Assembly (NCBI RefSeq): GCF_000186345.1 | Contig: NC_014962.1 | Location: 5,408,965-5,472,964 of the forward strand | Direction: 5' to 3' | Length of the DNA stretch: 64,000 bases | From: Isosphaera pallida ATCC 43644 | Lineage (GTDB): Bacteria; Planctomycetota; Planctomycetia; Isosphaerales; Isosphaeraceae | Part shown: in pieces, positions 46,368-55,900 of the stretch | Layout of the letters: every line of letters begins with the position of its first letter | Position numbering within the stretch: the stretch's first letter is position 1 | Translations under genes and position numbers: made by a program | Notes under the pieces: generated by a model | Databases searched by the model: none | Told to the model about the DNA's origin: nothing | What the model saw: only the letters and a program-made list of their open reading frames with translations

Positions 46368-47609
46368 CCTCGGGTGAAGCGACGGGATGACATGTCGCCG
46401 CGGCTTGGCTTGATCCGTCCGTGGGTTGTCAGGGGAAATGTCAACGAATGGCTGATGGACCGAGATCGCCTGATTTTTTGATGTTCTGGATGGTCTCGAC
46501 GCCGAAGACGTTCCGCTAAGGTGTTCGCGCCAGATGTGCCAGGCGTCGGCGAGGTCGTTGAGTCCGACCTGGCGGGCCAGGGTTTCGACGCGGGCGGCGG
46601 CTTGGGGGTCGTTTAGACGGTTGGGAGCAAGGTCGCGGGCCAGTTGGGGACCGAGGCGCTGTGGGTCGAGCCGCTCGCGGATCAAGGAGGCGGAGTCGGC
46701 TTCCCGGCGGGCCTCTTCGGGTTGTCCCCGCGCTGCCAAAGCGCGGGCGAGACGGAAACGGGTGGCGGCGTCGTGAGGGCGTTGAGAGAGGGCCATGCGA
46801 AACAAGGCGATCGCCTGTTGCAAATCCGCCGGATTGCGTTGGTGATCCTGCTGGAATCGTCCCTGGAGACGCCACCAGTCGGCTCCGCGAAGGGGTTGGG
46901 GCCAGTTCTCAAGCGCCTGGCGGGCGGCTTCGATTTCGCCGGTGTCCAGCAGAGCCTCGACCTGGGCGATTCGGGCCAGCAGGCTGGCGGGTTCTCGCCG
47001 GACCAATGATTCCAACATGCTGAGACGTTGGGCAACATGGGGGTCCTCCTTGCGGGGATTGATCCCAATACGTCGCAACAGAGCGGCCTGGGCGTTGACA
47101 TCGTTGGGATCAGCGGCGCTCCAACGCTCCAAGACCGCGCGGGCCTGATCGTCGGGAGGCTCGGTGAGCAAAGCGAGGGTCAGCGCGCGGAGCAGGGGGC
47201 CGTGATCGCGGGTCGGCAGCGCCTGGAGCGCTTGGAATCCCCAGGCGTGGGCCTCGGCGAGCCGATCTTCGGCTCGGAGGATTTCCAGACGCAGACGCCA
47301 GGCATCCAGGTTGCGGGAATCGCGTTGGACGGCGTTGATGAGGTGACGTTCCGCCCGCGTCGCGGCTCCCTCAGCCAGATCGCGTTGGGCTAGAGCGACC
47401 AGCTGGCGCGCGGTTGTGGGACGTTCGGTGAGGTCGTTGGCCGTCGAGCCTTCCCAACGACCAACCACCAGCATCATCAGAAGGACCGCCAAGGTCGGCA
47501 AAACGGCAGCCGCGATCCAACGGCGACGATGAATTATGGCCGAGGTCCACCCCGCACGCCTCGGCGTGGTGGGAGTCCGACGCCCGCGGGCCCACGCTGC
47601 TCGTTCCAT
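46230..47609 (-). CDS. TPR-repeat membrane protein
   Basis: About 459 residues. One helix near the N-terminus (WIAAAVLPTLAVLLMMLVVG, ~31-50) anchors the protein; the preceding residues are basic. Residues ~75-350 contain degenerate tetratricopeptide repeats, e.g. ERHLINAVQRDSRNLDAWRL and DAATRFRLARALAARGQPEE. TPR domains bind partner proteins. The C-terminal ~80 residues are Arg/His/Ser-rich without fold character. ATG 47609 has only AGG upstream; GTG 47639 with GAGG is an alternative giving 10 more residues. It faces away from the LEPR-XLL gene. Confidence 0.7.
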   Translation of the reverse strand: MERAAWARGRRTPTTPRRAGWTSAIIHRRRWIAAAVLPTLAVLLMMLVVGRWEGSTANDLTERPTTARQLVALAQRDLAEGAATRAERHLINAVQRDSRNLDAWRLRLEILRAEDRLAEAHAWGFQALQALPTRDHGPLLRALTLALLTEPPDDQARAVLERWSAADPNDVNAQAALLRRIGINPRKEDPHVAQRLSMLESLVRREPASLLARIAQVEALLDTGEIEAARQALENWPQPLRGADWWRLQGRFQQDHQRNPADLQQAIALFRMALSQRPHDAATRFRLARALAARGQPEEARREADSASLIRERLDPQRLGPQLARDLAPNRLNDPQAAARVETLARQVGLNDLADAWHIWREHLSGTSSASRPSRTSKNQAISVHQPFVDISPDNPRTDQAKPRRHVIPSLHPRSRALTAIGHPAGRRQSGRRTRSHRGERRSLHHDQSVGGRLRVGRD

Positions 47610-48237
47610 CGACTTGCCTGTGGTTCGCTTGCGCGCCACCCCGGAGTTTCCTCGGCATTCGGGTTGAATTGAAGGAGGTTGACAAGAGGCCGGTCTTGGT
47701 TGCGTGTGGTGTTGAGTTCCCGCCTCCCGACGGCGTCTGGGTTCAGTTCCAACCGAACGGGACGACGGACCGAACCGAACTTGGGTTGGGTCGGGAATCG
47801 GCGACCAATCGCGTTGGGTCGCGCGTGTTGAGTCACGCGAGGTTGAGTCGAGCTGATTTATTTTACCAAGCGCGTGGCGGTCGGGGATGGGTGCATGAGA
47901 GGCGGGCCATTGAGACACCGTCGCGTCACAATCGGCGCGATCGAACCAGTTGGGCGCGGCGATGGGGGAGGATTAGAGAGAGGGCTGAACCAAACGGATC
48001 AAATCGGTCGATTCCAACGACGGGCGGGAACGAGCCACCCAATCCCGTTCCGCCATTGGGGAGGTTCCGTTCCAGGCAACGAACCCGAGCGACGTTCGAA
48101 GCCGCTCGACGAGGAGACGTAGGGGGCGTCGGCGTCGGTCAACGGTTGTGAGGCAACGGGATCGCGCTGAGGAATCGGACGGGAGGAACCCGGTCCAGCA
48201 TTGGAACGTCCGAAGAGAGGGGCAGGAGGCCCGTCAG
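47610..48237. other. Divergent intergenic region
   Basis: 628 bases between the divergently transcribed TPR and LEPR-XLL genes. Promoters for both must lie here but I see no convincing -35/-10 pair. Open frames present are not protein-like. Confidence 0.4.
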
Positions 48238-49515
48238 ATGATGATGCAATCGACCCCCGCTTGGAAGGGATTCACCGCGCGTCGAGGCGTCGAGCGCCAT
48301 CCCGGACGATCGCGCGGGTTGGAGACGGAGCGATCGCGCCGCGCCGATCGTCACCTTCATCCGACCGCCGACCAACTGGAGCCGCGCTGGTTGCTAAGTT
48401 CCGGCAAGCTGCTGGGACCGGATGGCAGTCCGATCAGCGAGCAAAATTTGTTTTTGTTCGTGTCCCGTCAGCGCAATCGGGCGACGATCGACGAGCGGCG
48501 ATTGGCTTTCGAGACGAACGACGGCGGGGTGGTGGTGGTAACGTTGTACGGTCCCGGCAATCTGCGGGGGACCGGGATCACTGCCGACGGCGCGTTGGCG
48601 ATCGTGTACGACGAGACCAACGCCTCCTCGCGCATCGACGTACAGACGAGGGGAGGTAGCGGTCGGGTGCGTCTGGCCGAGGTGCGGGACGCCGACATGG
48701 CGATTGACCGTCTCGATGGCGTAGGCGGCAATTTGCTAGGCGTGGTGAACCTGCGGCGCACCGAGTTGATCGAAGGCGGTCGGATCAACCTAACCGGCGG
48801 GGCGATGGTGGTGGCGCTGGGGACCGTGGAAGCCGGCTCGTCGGTTCATGTGCGGACCTTGCCGACCGACCCCACGCCGGGTCTGCGGCGTCCGGTGGGA
48901 ACCAACGAAGGAGTTCGGCTGATTGGTCAACGCAACGGCGGGGTCGAGGTGGCGGAGGCTGGGTTGCTGCCGCCGCTGGGGGCGGCTCCGGCTCCGGCGA
49001 GCCTGGCGCGTCCGGGAATTCCGGTGGACACCAACCCCGGTCCCGGTCTGCGGCCTCGCCTTCAAAACCAGCCGCCGGGCGCGTTCACCACGTTGGACCC
49101 GCTCAGCAACGAGTTCCGCGAGCCGGGCCTGTGGCTGAGTCTGCGCGAGGCCCGAGGCGGAGCACGGCCCACCAACGGCCCGGTCCTGACTGGGGCCGAT
49201 CTGTTCGACCAAGCGCTCATCGACGTGCAGGGCGACCTCCTGGACTTCCGAGGCGGCACCCTCTCTGGCCTAACCCTCAACGCTTCGGGTCGGTTGGATC
49301 GCAGCGTCATCGACCAGGCCGACAACCTGACCATCCAAGCTCAACCAATTCAACATGTCACGATCACCCGGCGCGGACCCAACGTCAATTTATTTTCCAC
49401 TCCCCGCTTGATTGTAGACCAACTGGAGCGGGTTGTGGACATCGGTGGACGCAATGGCGTCACCATCGTCTCGCCCGAGTCGCTGCCTGAAGAACCGCTC
49501 AACAGACTCTCCTGA
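48238..49515 (+). CDS. LEPR-XLL motif surface/secreted protein
   Basis: 425 residues. ATG 48238 is preceded by AGGAGG with an 8-base spacer, a near-perfect ribosome site, while the longer frame upstream is not supported. Residues 47-54 read LEPRWLLS, the N-terminal LEPR-XLL sorting motif found in large extracellular planctomycete proteins; ~46 Arg-rich residues precede it. The remainder is beta-strand rich with Gly/Asn turns (NDGGVVVVTLYGPGNLRGTG, LDFRGGTLSGLTLNASGRLD), possibly a beta-helix or bacterial surface adhesin fold. Most LEPR-XLL proteins are >1000 residues, so this is a short member. Function unknown. Confidence 0.75.
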   Translation: MMMQSTPAWKGFTARRGVERHPGRSRGLETERSRRADRHLHPTADQLEPRWLLSSGKLLGPDGSPISEQNLFLFVSRQRNRATIDERRLAFETNDGGVVVVTLYGPGNLRGTGITADGALAIVYDETNASSRIDVQTRGGSGRVRLAEVRDADMAIDRLDGVGGNLLGVVNLRRTELIEGGRINLTGGAMVVALGTVEAGSSVHVRTLPTDPTPGLRRPVGTNEGVRLIGQRNGGVEVAEAGLLPPLGAAPAPASLARPGIPVDTNPGPGLRPRLQNQPPGAFTTLDPLSNEFREPGLWLSLREARGGARPTNGPVLTGADLFDQALIDVQGDLLDFRGGTLSGLTLNASGRLDRSVIDQADNLTIQAQPIQHVTITRRGPNVNLFSTPRLIVDQLERVVDIGGRNGVTIVSPESLPEEPLNRLS

Positions 49516-49565
49516 CCATCACCGGGTCGTTCCAATTCCGACGGCTTGGCCGAGTTTGGTTTGGT

Positions 49566-50390
49566 TTAGACGCCCCGGGCCTTGGGATGCCAGATCAGCT
49601 TGTGAAGTTGCAATTGCATCCGCAGGGGGAGGCGGGATTTGAGGATCCACTCGGCCAGGTCGCGTGGGGAAACCGCGTCGAAGGCGGGACTGACCAGCAC
49701 TGGGCACCGCGCGGTTAGGTCATGACGGCGGACGATCTCCAGCGTCCAGTCGAAATCGGCCCGATTGGTGACAACAAATTTGAGGTTGTCGGTCGGCTTG
49801 AGGTGGTCAAGGTTGGTCCAGAGGTTGGCGGCCTCTTCGCCGGACCCCGGGGTTTTGAGGTCCATGATGATGTGGACCCGCCGATCGACAGGGGCAATGT
49901 CCAGGCTGCCGCTGGTCTCCAGCAGGACCTCGAACCCCGCGTCAGCCAATGCGGTCATCAAAGGAAGCGCTTCGGGTTGCAACAACGGCTCGCCGCCGGT
50001 GACCTCCACGAGTCCGCCCGGTTCGGCCAACTCGGCGACCCGAGCCACGATCGCCTCGATCGTGAAATCGCCACCCTCGCGGAAGACAAAGGCGTGGGGG
50101 GTGTCGCAATAAACGCAACGTAGGTGGCAGGCGGTCAGCCTCACAAAGACGCAGGGCAAACCGGCCCAGGTTCCCTCCCCCTGGATGCTGCGGTACACCT
50201 CGTGCAAACGCACCTGACCTGGCGTCTTGTCACGCAACGGTGCCAAACGTCGGGTCCGCGCTGCCGGACCCGCTGATTCAATTGGGGAACCGCCAGCCGT
50301 CTCCGCTAGCTCCCGCTCCAACCCCAACCCTTCGCCGTCCACGTCGTTGGCAACTCCTCCCTCGGTCAGGTCCTCCCCTCCGCTTCTCAT
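49566..50390 (-). CDS. queE: 7-carboxy-7-deazaguanine synthase (QueE)
   Basis: 274 residues. The radical-SAM motif is CHLRCVYC (CX3CX2C) near residue 84, preceded by EVYRSIQGEGTWAGLPCVFV, the QueE signature. Next come LVEVTGGEPLLQPEALPLM and LLETSGSLDIAPVDRRVHII, then IMDLKTPGSGE. The enzyme makes the 7-deazaguanine core for queuosine and archaeosine-type modifications from 6-carboxytetrahydropterin. ATG 50390 is selected by GGAGGG 5 bases upstream; the larger open frame beyond it is antisense to the TetR gene. This start leaves a ~55-residue Glu/Gly-rich leader before the catalytic domain that typical QueE lacks. No other queuosine gene is in the window. Confidence 0.92.
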   Translation of the reverse strand: MRSGGEDLTEGGVANDVDGEGLGLERELAETAGGSPIESAGPAARTRRLAPLRDKTPGQVRLHEVYRSIQGEGTWAGLPCVFVRLTACHLRCVYCDTPHAFVFREGGDFTIEAIVARVAELAEPGGLVEVTGGEPLLQPEALPLMTALADAGFEVLLETSGSLDIAPVDRRVHIIMDLKTPGSGEEAANLWTNLDHLKPTDNLKFVVTNRADFDWTLEIVRRHDLTARCPVLVSPAFDAVSPRDLAEWILKSRLPLRMQLQLHKLIWHPKARGV

Positions 50391-50459
50391 CCTAGCCCTC
50401 CGCCGGCATTCGTCGAGCAGCCCCACATTGTGTTGACCCAACGCCATTTTTCGACTCCC

Positions 50460-50479
50460 GGTCAAAACCATCCTTGACC
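50460..50479. promoter_or_regulatory. Candidate TetR-family operator
   Basis: GGTCAA (50460-50465) and TTGACC (50474-50479) form an inverted repeat with an 8-base spacer in the queE-tetR divergent region. A further TTGACC stands at 50433-50438. The right arm coincides with the -35 box of the regulator's probable promoter, so binding would be autoregulatory. Inferred from symmetry and position. Confidence 0.4.
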
Positions 50480-50501
50480 TTCGTTCGCAATCGACTACGA
50501 T
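50474..50501 (+). promoter_or_regulatory. Candidate promoter giving a leaderless tetR transcript
   Basis: TTGACC (50474-50479), 16-base spacer, TACGAT (50496-50501). ATG 50508 follows only 6 bases after the -10 box and has no Shine-Dalgarno sequence, so transcription would start at or next to the start codon. Confidence 0.4.
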
Positions 50502-50507
50502 CCCGCC

Positions 50508-51263
50508 ATGACGAACCTCAACCTTCCTCGGAAAGAACGTGAGCGGCTTGAGCGTGAGGAGCGGTTGCTCGACGCAGCGCAGGATTTGATGACCCGCAAG
50601 GGCTACCTGGGTTTGACGATGGATGAACTGGCCCAGCGGACCGAGTGGTCCAAGGGAACGCTGTTCAACCATTTCCGAACCAAGGAAGACCTGCTGTTGG
50701 GTCTGGTGGCACGCTCAATGCGCCTGCGGGCCGACCTAATGGAGCGGGCGTTGACGTTCCAGGGGCGGCCCCGCGAGCGTCTAACCGCGGTGGGAGTGGC
50801 CGACCTGCTGTTCACCCACCAGAACCCTGGTCATTTCCAGGTGGAGCTGTTGGTCAAGACTCACTCGCTTTGGGACAAGGGGTCGGAGGAACGCCAGGAG
50901 AGCTTGATGGCCTCGGAGCATCGTTGTCACACCACCGCGGTGACTATTATCAACGAAGCGATTGCCACGGGCGACCTCGACCTCGCTCCACGCGGTTTGA
51001 CCCCCGCCGAGGTGTCGTTCGGACTTTGGACGATGTTCCTTGGAGTTCACACGTTGTTGTGTTCGGCCGAGTCGCTCAATCAGTTTGGGATTGATCGGCC
51101 CTACGCCAGCCTGTTCCGCAACGCTCAGGTGTACCTCGATGGTCTGGGTTGGCGTCCCCTGTACTCAGAATGGGACTACCAGGCCACCTACCGCCGGATC
51201 CTCGACGAACTCTTTCCCGACAAGGCGAATTCTGGTGGATTCCTGCCCGTCTTCGGCCTGTGA
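50508..51263 (+). CDS. TetR/AcrR-family transcriptional regulator
   Basis: 251 residues. The N-terminal helix-turn-helix (~20-65) reads LLDAAQDLMTRKGYLGLTMD, ELAQRTEWSKGTLFNHFRTK, then EDLLLGLVARS, which is the canonical TetR fold with FNHFRTKEDLL. The C-terminal ligand domain is helical and ends with a Pro/Trp-rich tail. It is the first gene of a TetR-HlyD-RND array, so it probably represses the efflux pump and its own promoter (see the inverted repeat at 50460-50479). The ligand is unknown. No ribosome site precedes the ATG. Confidence 0.92.
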   Translation: MTNLNLPRKERERLEREERLLDAAQDLMTRKGYLGLTMDELAQRTEWSKGTLFNHFRTKEDLLLGLVARSMRLRADLMERALTFQGRPRERLTAVGVADLLFTHQNPGHFQVELLVKTHSLWDKGSEERQESLMASEHRCHTTAVTIINEAIATGDLDLAPRGLTPAEVSFGLWTMFLGVHTLLCSAESLNQFGIDRPYASLFRNAQVYLDGLGWRPLYSEWDYQATYRRILDELFPDKANSGGFLPVFGL

Positions 51264-51380
51264 ACCCGGAACCCCCACCCAAGCCACTTGGCTCGCCAAG
51301 GCCAGCTTGTCCCAAAACCAGTCCCAAACCTTGATTCCGTGACGGCTCTTGCCGTCGTTTTTTCCGACCGGAGGTTGACT

Positions 51381-52808
51381 GTGAGTCAGAAATTGACCCG
51401 CGTTCTCGCAATAAGTCTGGTCGTCTTGACGGGCCTGGTGATGGCAGGGGGCGTGGTGGTGGCGTCGCGGGCGGATTTGAGGGAATCGGCTGGTCTGATT
51501 GGGGTCGATTTGACCCGTTCGGCGATCGAATCGATCGGGCCGGTTTCAGTTAGGCCGCTGACGGTGGTGGTTGAGCCGATCGAGTTGAGCGAGGGTTACA
51601 CGATCAACGCCTCGTTCGTGGGACGGGTGGAATCGGCCCGGACCAGCGATCTAGCGTTCGAGCGGATGGGCCGCCTGGAGCGGGTCGAGGTTCGGGAGGG
51701 GGACCGAGTCGACGCGGGCCAGGTTCTGGCGGTTCTGGACACCCGCGAACTCGACGAGCGGATCGCGTCGGCCCAAGCCCGGTTGGATCAAGCCCGCGCC
51801 GATCTCGCCGAGTTGATTGCCGGTCCCCGGGTCGAGGCGATCGCCACGGCCCGCGCCGAGGTCGAACAGGCCGAGGCCCGCTTGGAACTGGCCCGCGCCA
51901 CGACGGCTCGGATCGCCGACCTACGCAAGCGCCAGGCGTCCACGCCCCGCGAGTGGGATGAAACCATTGCCGCCGAGAAGGTGCGGGTTGCCGAACTCGC
52001 GGCGGCTCAGGCACGGTTGGATGAGCTGATCGCCGGCACCCGCCCCGAACGGATCGCCTCCCAACGCGCTTTGGTCCGCCAGCTCGAAGCCGATCTGGCA
52101 GCCTTGAACGTCGAGCGCGACCGCTCGATCCTCCGGGCACCGATGTCCGGTACCATCGCCGCCCGCCTAGCCGACGAGGGAACCATCCTCGCTCCTCAAA
52201 CCCCGGTGGTCCGTTTGCTAGAGACGACTCGTCTGCGGGCGCGGATCGGCGTGGCCGAATCCTCGGCCGACGATCTGAGCGTAGGTGAATCTCAGAACGT
52301 GGTGATCCGTGATCGCGTCGTGACCGCGCGGGTCGAGGCGTTGCGGCCCGACCTCGACCCAAGGACCCGCACCGTGACGGTCCTGTTGAGTCTGGACGAT
52401 CCCACCGCCGCGGATTGGGTGCGCTGCGGTGACCTGGCGACCCTCAACCTCAGCCGGACCATCGTTCAGCCCGGCTTCTGGCTGCCCGCCAAGACCCTCT
52501 CCGAAGGGGTCCGCGGCCTTTGGACCTGCTTAGTCGCCCAACCGCTTGGCGATGCCGAGCAGAAGGCGGACCCAACCCAGTTGTATCGCCTGGCGCGGCG
52601 GGAGTTGGAAATTCTGCATGTGGAAGTTGACCGGGTCTTCGCGCGGGGAACGCTGCGACCTGGCGACTTGGTGATGGTCGATGGCATTCACCGGGTGGTG
52701 CCGGGCCAGTTGGTCGAGGTTGCGTTCCGTAAACCAAACGCGCCCCGCGCGTCCGAGACCCCCGACGACTCCGACGCCAACGCCGCCGCTGGGTCCGTGA
52801 CCCAATAA
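51381..52808 (+). CDS. HlyD-family periplasmic adaptor of an RND efflux pump
   Basis: 475 residues. GTG 51381 has GGAGG 6 bases upstream and starts a signal anchor (VLAISLVVLTGLVMAGGVVV). The lipoyl-type half domains are VGRVESARTSDLAFERMGRL and IIAARLADEGTILAPQTPVV-like text (here SGTIAARLADEGTILAPQTP), separated by a long coiled coil rich in Ala/Glu/Arg (~95-205, e.g. ARLDQARADLAELIAG). A beta-barrel domain and a membrane-proximal tail follow. The adaptor bridges the inner-membrane pump encoded next to an outer-membrane channel; no TolC homologue is in the window. It begins 117 bp after the TetR gene. Confidence 0.92.
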   Translation: MSQKLTRVLAISLVVLTGLVMAGGVVVASRADLRESAGLIGVDLTRSAIESIGPVSVRPLTVVVEPIELSEGYTINASFVGRVESARTSDLAFERMGRLERVEVREGDRVDAGQVLAVLDTRELDERIASAQARLDQARADLAELIAGPRVEAIATARAEVEQAEARLELARATTARIADLRKRQASTPREWDETIAAEKVRVAELAAAQARLDELIAGTRPERIASQRALVRQLEADLAALNVERDRSILRAPMSGTIAARLADEGTILAPQTPVVRLLETTRLRARIGVAESSADDLSVGESQNVVIRDRVVTARVEALRPDLDPRTRTVTVLLSLDDPTAADWVRCGDLATLNLSRTIVQPGFWLPAKTLSEGVRGLWTCLVAQPLGDAEQKADPTQLYRLARRELEILHVEVDRVFARGTLRPGDLVMVDGIHRVVPGQLVEVAFRKPNAPRASETPDDSDANAAAGSVTQ

Positions 52809-52991
52809 GGTCGGATCGCGCCGAAGCACACCGCCGTTCAACGTTTCCATATCTCTGCACTTTCTCAGGATCGGACGCCGCGGAGATTCCATGACCCCGC
52901 GTCCTTGACCCAACACCTATCCCACCCGCGTCGAGAGCCGACCGACCGCGCTGCGTTGAGTTCCCTTGCCCTTTTCCAAGAGGATGGCGAC

Positions 52992-55900
52992 ATGGCCTCG
53001 ACTTTGTTTTCCAACAAACGCTTGCTGATCCTCAGCATTCTGGTGGTGATGGTCGGGGCCTTCTCGGCGATCGAAAGCTTGCCCAGGCTGGAGGATCCGA
53101 TTCTGGTCAACCGCTTCGCCACGATTCTGACGACCCTGCCGGGTGGGTCGGCGGAGCGGGTCGAATCGTTGGTGACCGAGCGTCTGGAGCGCAAACTCAA
53201 GGACGTCAGCGAAATCCACGAGATGATCTCCATCTCGCGTCCCGGGGTCTCGTTGATCAACGTGGAACTTAAGGACACGATTGCGACCTCGAGCATTGGG
53301 GCGATTTGGGCCAAGGTGCGGGATCGCCTGGAGGAGACCATTTCCGAACTGCCCGCCGAGGCGTCTCGGCCGCGGCTCGACGAGGTCAAAGGGATTAGCG
53401 CCTTCACTCGGGTTGTGTCGTTGACATGGGATGGACCCGGCGAACCAAACCTGGCCCTGTTGTCGCGTCGTGCCGACGATCTGGCCGATCGTTTGAGGTT
53501 GGTCAAGGGCACGGAGTTCGTGATGGTCACTGGGCAGCCTGAGGAGGAGGCGCGGGTGACGGTCGATCCGGACCGCTTGGCCAATCTGGGCCTTTCGGCC
53601 AGCGACCTAGCCACACTGATCGCCCAGGCTGACGCCAAAAAACCCGCCGGGGTGATCCGCAACGGTGAATCGACCCGGTTCATCGAGATCGAAGGACGCA
53701 TCGATACCCTTAAGCGGCTAGCCTCGATTCCGTTGCGTGAGGGCAGCCAAGGCAGCCTCGTGCGTCTGGGCGACATCGCCGAGATCACTAAGACCTATCG
53801 CCAACCGCCGCGCGAACTCGCTCTGATCAACAACCAACCGGCGTTGGTGGTCGCCGCTCGCATGGACGCCAACTCACGGGTGGATCGCTGGAGTGCGGAC
53901 GTGGAGCAAACCCTGGCCGACTACGCCGCCGACTTGCCCGAAGGAATCACCCTCACGACCCTTTTCGACCAGAATGTTTACACCGCCGAACGCCTTCAAA
54001 ACTTGTTGTTCAACCTTCTGCAAGGAGTAACGGTGATCCTGGCGGCCTGCCTGGTTACGATGGGGTTGAGGCAGGCGTTGATGATTTCGTTGGCGTTGCC
54101 GCTTTCGGTCGCGGCGACGTTGTTCCTGATGGGGCTTCTCAAGATTTCGATCCACCAAATTTCGATGATTGGTATGATCATCGCGTTGGGTCTGCTCATC
54201 GACAACGCGATCATCGTGGTGGACGCGCTGAGCCGTCATCTCAAGACCGAAACCTCGCCGGCCGCGGCAGTGGCCGCTACGACCCGACAGTTGACGGTAC
54301 CGTTGTTGGCCTCGAACCTGACGACGATCTTGGCCTTTTTGCCGATCGTCCTGCTGACCGGGGCTATCGGCGAGTTCGTCGGGCCGCTGGGTTGGGGGGT
54401 CGTGCTGTCCCTGATCTCATCGTTTACCATCTCCCTGACAATCCTCCCGGCCCTGATGGCAATGCTGGCGGTCCGAGATCAACGAATAACCCACCAAGCT
54501 CAAGACAACGGCCAGTCCAAGCTTGCGGACGACGATTTCGAGAACCTCGGCTTCGGCAGGGCCGACGCCTCCGCCTTGGCCGACGCCGATTCCGCTCGTT
54601 GCTTGTCCCGGCGCGTCTGGTGGCGCGACGGCTTTCATCATTCCGGCCTGGCCCGGGGGTTCGCCGGGTTGGTGGCCTGGACGGTGCGGCATCCTCTGGT
54701 TACGCTGCCGTTCGTGTTGTTGCCGACCCTAACCGGCTTCGGGCTGGCAGCCTCCGGCCAGTTACGCGACCTGTTCTTCCCGCCGGTCGATCGGGATACC
54801 TTTTACATCCAGTTGCGGATGCCCCCGGGAACCTCGTTGGAAGGAACCCGGAGGGCCGCCGAACGTGCCAATCAAATCGCCAAGGAGCTGGCCGGACCAC
54901 GTTTGCGCCAGGAGGTCTGGTTCGTCGGCACGACTGGACCTTCGGTCTATTACAACATGTTCATGTCGGAACAAGATTCGCCCGGTTATGCTCAAGGGGT
55001 GATCTGGACCCACAGTCCTGAGGAGACCGACTGGCTGATTCCCCGGTTACAGGCTCGTTTGGACGCCGAATTGCCCGAAGCCCGCTCGCTGGTCCGCAAG
55101 CTGGGCCAGGGTCCACCGATCCCCGCGCCGATTGAGATCCGGTTGTTTAGCTCGAATCTGGAGGATCTTCGACGCACTGGCGAGAGGATTCGGGCGATTC
55201 TGGCCGAGGTGCCCACGGTGATCCACACTCACGCACAGCTTCAAGGGGGCGACCCCAAGCTCTGGTTCCGGATCGCCGAGGATCAGGCACGCCTCACCGG
55301 GCTGAGTCTGGCTGACGTGGCCAACCAACTCCAAACCATATTGGAGGGTGGCGTGGGCGGCCTGCTGGTCGAAGGGGTCGAGGATCTGCCGGTGCGGGTT
55401 CGGGTCGCCGACGAACGCCGTTCCGACCTGGAACGGATTACTGCCCTCAACCTGCTGACCCCCGGCTCGACCGTCGCCGACGACCTCTCAAACGCTGAGG
55501 AGTCCCGTCGGGAGCGAGTCACCTGGACCCCCCTGAGTGCCCTGGGCCAGTTCGATCTGAGGCCGGAACTCGACGGCATCCCGCGCCGCGATGCCCGACG
55601 CTGCAACACGATCCAAGGTTTCATCAAGGCCGACGCCCTGCCTAGTGAGGCGGTCAAGGTGTTCCGCGCTCGTTTGGAGGAGGTTCCAGACCTGTTGCCA
55701 CCCGGCGTGACCCTGGAATACGGCGGCGACTCGGCGGAACAGGCCGAGTCCATCGACAAATTGGCCGCCTATGTGCCGGTGCTGGTGGTGGTCATGGCCA
55801 CCGTGGTCATTCTCTCGTTCGGCTCGACCCGCCTGGCGGCGATCATCGTGGTGGTGGCGGTCTGCTCGATCGGCCAGGGGATGCTGATGGTCTGGCTATT

